Source: Tannerella sp. (GTDB lineage: Bacteria > Bacteroidota > Bacteroidia > Bacteroidales > Tannerellaceae). From it: 8,787 bases of DNA. A program made the translations under genes and the position numbers. Position 1 is the first letter of the stretch. Each line of letters starts with the position of its first letter. This document shows, one piece after another, positions 6,364 through 8,787 of the stretch. Location of the stretch: assembly GCA_031275525.1 (NCBI GenBank), contig JAISOP010000179.1, positions 1 to 8,787 on the forward strand, in the 5' to 3' direction. Under the pieces are notes generated by a model that ran no database searches, was not told the DNA's origin, and saw only the letters and a list, made by a program, of their open reading frames with translations.

Positions 6364-8520
6364 CTAATCTTCCGCCTGTGTTGCAGCATAGTCTTTCAGG
6401 AGTTTCTCCTGGACGTCGGCCGGGACAAGCTCGTAGCTGGCGAACTTCATCGTAAACGAAGCTCGTCCGCCGGTAATCGAACTTAGCGAGGTGGAATAGG
6501 TGGACATCTCCTTCAGCGGAACCTTGGCCATCAGTTTTTCATATCCCTTGTCGCTGCTCATCCCCATAATCATGGCACGGCGTCCCTGCAGGTCGCTCAT
6601 CACGTCGCCTAAATAACTGGCCGGCACCAACACCTCCACATCATAGATAGGCTCCAGGATTTTCGGGCCGGCATCCTTGAAGGCGGCGCTGAAGGCGTTG
6701 CGCCCGGCCAGCATGAACGAAATTTCATTGCTGTCCACCGGGTGCATCTTACCGTCGTAAACGATGATACGTACGTCGCGGGCATACGAGCCGGTCAGCG
6801 GCCCCTGTTCCATCCGCGACATGATGCCTTTCAGGATGGCCGGAAGGAAACGGGCGTCGATGGCGCCGCCCACAACGCTGTTGACGAAGACCAACTTGCC
6901 ACCCCACTCCAGATCCAGTGTCTGCACGTCGCGAACGGGCACCTTGTATTCCTGTCCCCCGAATTTATAAACGCTCGGCTCCGGCATGCCCTCGTAATAT
7001 GGTTCCACAATCAGGTGTACTTCCCCGAACTGGCCGGCGCCTCCCGACTGTTTCTTGTGACGGTAGTCGGCACGGGCGGTTTTCGTAATGGTCTCGCGGT
7101 AAGGGATACGCGGTTCCAGGAACTCGATCGGTATCTTGTCATTGTTTTCCACGCGCCATTTCAGCGTGCGCAAGTGAAATTCGCCCTGACCGGAGAGAAT
7201 CATCTGTTTCAATTCCTTGGACTGCTCGACAATCCAGGTGGGGTCTTCTTCGTGCATCCGGGTGAGAATCTCGCTCAGTTTTTCCATATCGCTTTCGCTC
7301 ACGGATTTCACTGCCCGGCGGTATTTCGGGTCGGGATAGCGGATAAAGTTGAAACGGTAGTCGCAGCCCTTCTCGTTCAGCGTATTCCCGCTACGGACAT
7401 CCTTCAGTTTCACCGTGGCGCCAATATCACCGGCCATCATTTCCGGCACTTCCGAACGATTCTGTCCGGCGACCGAAAATATCTGTGCGATACGTTCCTT
7501 GGAACCCCGGTCGGCATTGCTCAAATCATCGCCCGTTTTGATTTTCCCCGACAGAACCTTGAAATAGGACACCTGTCCGATATGCGGTTCTACGGTTGTT
7601 TTAAAGAAGAAAAGGCTGGTTGGGCCGGCAGCGTCCGGAGCCACCTCGACGCCGTCCGCGGTGACCGGCAGCGGCATCTTCTCGGCACAGGGCACTACAT
7701 TCCCCAGAAACTCCATCGTACGGCGTACACACATGTCTTTTCCGGCGCTGACGCAGAAAACCGGGAACAATCCGCGTGTAATCAGGCCGGCACGAATACC
7801 GACCCGCATGTCGTCTTCCGAAAGCGTTCCTTCTTCGAAGAACTTCTCCAGCAGCGCATCGTCATGTTCGGCGGCAGCCTCGACCAGCAGGCGGTGCAAT
7901 TCGCTCGCCTTGCCGGCTTCCTCGGCCGGAATTTCCAATATTTCCGGCACACCTCCTTCGGGTTTCCAGCGATACAGTTTCATTTTCAGCACGTCAACCA
8001 CAGCGTTGAACGACGCGCCGGTATTCAGGGGATACTGGATTTGGACTACCTTGGAACCGTAGTTTTCTTTCAACTGCGCAATGGTGCCGTCATAATCGGC
8101 TTTGTCGTTATCCAACTGGTTGACAATAAATATCACCGGCTTACGGAGCTGTTCGGTATAGCGGAACTGATTGATGGTTCCCACTTCCATGCCATACTGT
8201 GCGTTCAGCACCATCAGCGCCGTATCGGTCACGTTCAGCGCCGACACCGCTCCGCCGACAAAATCGTCCGAACCTGGACAGTCAATAAAATTTAATTTGA
8301 AATGATTCCATTCAACACTAAAAACGGTTGAAAAAACAGAATAACCATACTCTTTTTCAACCGGAAAATAATCATTGACCGTATTGCCTGCTTCCACAGT
8401 GCCGCGACGTTTTATAATACCACCCTCGTAAAGCATAGCTTCTGCGAGAGTGGTTTTCCCAGCACCTTTACTTCCCAAAATTGAGATGTTCTTAATTTCA
8501 TTTGTTTGATACACTTTCAT
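6364..8520 (-). CDS. fusA2: Elongation factor G paralogue (EF-G2 type, altered GTPase centre)
   Basis: 718 residues, full length for EF-G. Domain I has a P-loop GSKGAGKT (16-23) and a G4 motif NQLD (134-137). The G3 motif is DCPGS (80-84), with Ser84 where canonical EF-G has the catalytic histidine of DTPGH. The switch I RGITI segment is replaced by YGYSV (58-62). Domain II covers about 300-395, domain III includes ILSGQGEFHL (441-450), domain IV includes HKKQSGGAGQFGEVHL (488-503) and GPLTGSYARDVRI (573-585), and domain V includes YDVEVLVPASYLGDVMSDLQ (626-645). The translocation half is thus intact. Expected role: ribosomal translocation as a paralogue of housekeeping EF-G. Bacteroides EF-G2 is known, from memory, to work without GTP hydrolysis and to be induced under carbon limitation. 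It is the first gene of an operon with uxaE. A tetracycline-protection protein is unlikely given this N-terminus. Confidence 0.93.
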   Translation of the reverse strand: MKVYQTNEIKNISILGSKGAGKTTLAEAMLYEGGIIKRRGTVEAGNTVNDYFPVEKEYGYSVFSTVFSVEWNHFKLNFIDCPGSDDFVGGAVSALNVTDTALMVLNAQYGMEVGTINQFRYTEQLRKPVIFIVNQLDNDKADYDGTIAQLKENYGSKVVQIQYPLNTGASFNAVVDVLKMKLYRWKPEGGVPEILEIPAEEAGKASELHRLLVEAAAEHDDALLEKFFEEGTLSEDDMRVGIRAGLITRGLFPVFCVSAGKDMCVRRTMEFLGNVVPCAEKMPLPVTADGVEVAPDAAGPTSLFFFKTTVEPHIGQVSYFKVLSGKIKTGDDLSNADRGSKERIAQIFSVAGQNRSEVPEMMAGDIGATVKLKDVRSGNTLNEKGCDYRFNFIRYPDPKYRRAVKSVSESDMEKLSEILTRMHEEDPTWIVEQSKELKQMILSGQGEFHLRTLKWRVENNDKIPIEFLEPRIPYRETITKTARADYRHKKQSGGAGQFGEVHLIVEPYYEGMPEPSVYKFGGQEYKVPVRDVQTLDLEWGGKLVFVNSVVGGAIDARFLPAILKGIMSRMEQGPLTGSYARDVRIIVYDGKMHPVDSNEISFMLAGRNAFSAAFKDAGPKILEPIYDVEVLVPASYLGDVMSDLQGRRAMIMGMSSDKGYEKLMAKVPLKEMSTYSTSLSSITGGRASFTMKFASYELVPADVQEKLLKDYAATQAED

Positions 8521-8581
8521 ATTATTATCATTTTAAACTATATACCTATATCTATCACTAACGAATTCCTATTTGGCGGCG

Positions 8582-8589
8582 CAAATTAA
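8582..8589 (-). promoter_or_regulatory. Candidate -7 promoter box of the EF-G2/UxaE operon
   Basis: The minus strand reads TTAATTTG, one mismatch from TAnnTTTG. It would give a leader of about 55 nt, AT-rich near the ATG at 8520. No TTTG stands at the usual -33 spacing (the nearest is 23 bp upstream), which fits an activator-dependent promoter but is weak evidence. Confidence 0.35.
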
Positions 8590-8621
8590 GGATTGTCGGC
8601 GAAATAGCCGGTCAAAAAAGG

Positions 8622-8650
8622 CATGTTTGAAAACAGTGTTTTATAACATG
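8622..8650. promoter_or_regulatory. 29-bp palindrome upstream of the EF-G2 operon (possible operator)
   Basis: Positions 8622-8635 and 8637-8650 are inverted around G8636 with 12 of 14 pairs matching: CATGTT against AACATG outside, AAAACA against TGTTTT inside, mismatches only at 8628/8644 and 8629/8643. If transcription starts about 8575-8577 on the minus strand, the centre is near -60, a typical activator position. Flanking A- and T-runs would also let it act as a weak AT-rich terminator, but the GC-poor stem argues against this. Confidence 0.5.
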
Positions 8651-8697
8651 TTTTTCTGCACCCTCCGAACAGGGCAAACGCATTATAAAAAAAACAG

Positions 8698-8705
8698 TAA
8701 CTTTG
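8698..8705 (+). promoter_or_regulatory. -7 promoter box of the IS transposase
   Basis: TAACTTTG matches TAnnTTTG exactly and lies 16 bp before the transposase ATG, inside the presumed element. The A-rich stretch before it (8687-8694) replaces a recognisable -33 box. Confidence 0.6.
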
Positions 8706-8721
8706 TGATCAAAAACTCATC

Positions 8722-8787
8722 ATGGGAAATCCTGTTGGCTATTTTACCTCTTTGCCTGATCCGCGTATAGATCGTTGCAAAGAACAT
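8722..8787 (+). CDS. ISAs1-family transposase, N-terminal fragment (cut by window edge)
   Basis: The 22 visible codons encode MGNPVGYFTSLPDPRIDRCK followed by EH. The segment F-x-S-L-P-D-P-R-x-D-R-C-K-x-H is the characteristic opening of ISAs1-family transposases (DDE_Tnp_1-associated N-terminal domain). A full protein would be about 370-380 residues with a DDE catalytic core. The frame is open to the last base, so whether the gene is intact cannot be judged here. A -7 box at 8698-8705 supports this start. Confidence 0.85.
   Translation, partial: MGNPVGYFTSLPDPRIDRCKEH

Larger units (their letters stand above)
8670..8787 (+). mobile_element. Left end of an ISAs1-family insertion sequence (truncated by window edge)
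   Basis: The transposase start at 8722 has the ISAs1-family N-terminal signature. Upstream, CAGGGCAAACGCATT begins at 8670; ISAs1-family terminal repeats commonly begin with CAGGG, so this is the likely left inverted repeat, 52 bp before the start codon. The right end and target duplication are outside the window, so the exact boundary is inferred. The local composition is more AT-rich than the EF-G2 operon. Confidence 0.65.

Noticed and set aside
6742..8295. Long plus-strand open frame (517 codons) opposite the EF-G2 gene
   Set aside because: It is antisense to a clearly conserved EF-G, has no recognisable domains and a low-complexity H/F/R-rich composition typical of a shadow of a GC-biased gene.
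8573..8770. Plus-strand open frame of 65 codons crossing the IS end
   Set aside because: It spans the EF-G2 promoter, the palindrome and the IS terminus, and overlaps the better supported transposase start in another frame.
1..8787. CRISPR array, tRNA or rRNA gene, phage or defence system
   Set aside because: No regularly spaced direct repeats, cloverleaf-like or rRNA-like stretches, or nuclease/toxin/phage motifs were seen on either strand.

Overview
The window looks like chromosomal DNA from a member of the Bacteroidota, most likely the order Bacteroidales. The evidence is: promoters of the TAnnTTTG (-7) type rather than TATAAT, weak AT-rich leaders in place of strong Shine-Dalgarno sequences, and protein families typical of gut Bacteroidales (an EF-G paralogue, a UxaE-type tagaturonate epimerase, a DUF2007-Usp-Usp protein with a small HTH partner, and an orphan PstS-like binding protein).

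Layout from left to right. (1) Positions 1-2038, minus strand: a CPA2/KefB-type cation:proton antiporter with a C-terminal TrkA-C domain, open at the left edge of the window (679 residues visible). (2) 2039-2216: a divergent promoter region with a -7 box for each side and an operator-like palindrome. (3) 2217-3152, plus strand: a secreted PstS-like substrate-binding protein with no transporter partner in view. (4) 3153-3575: a gene-free stretch with a strong 11-bp hairpin, a 35-nt-arm inverted repeat that could form a structured RNA or be a MITE-like element, and a bidirectional terminator. (5) 4951-3576, minus strand: a two-gene operon, a small HTH protein overlapping (ATGA) a DUF2007-Usp-Usp stress protein. 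(6) A terminator at 5040-5090. (7) 8520-5104, minus strand: a two-gene operon of an EF-G paralogue (EF-G2 type, G3 motif DCPGS instead of DTPGH) and a tagaturonate epimerase (UxaE) 6 bp downstream. (8) 8521-8669: the operon's control region with a 29-bp palindrome. (9) From about 8670 to the right edge: the left end of an ISAs1-family insertion sequence with its own promoter and the first 22 codons of its transposase.

The window joins ion/pH homeostasis, a universal-stress operon, and an operon pairing a specialised translation factor with a uronate-catabolic enzyme. The last is the most interesting. Bacteroides EF-G2 is known (recalled, not checked here) as a translocation factor without GTPase activity that matters during carbon limitation and gut colonisation, and UxaE serves growth on galacturonate from pectin. 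I see no defence system, CRISPR array, phage or wholly novel gene cluster. The less explained signals are non-coding: the palindrome upstream of the EF-G2 operon and the inverted repeat at 3361-3506.
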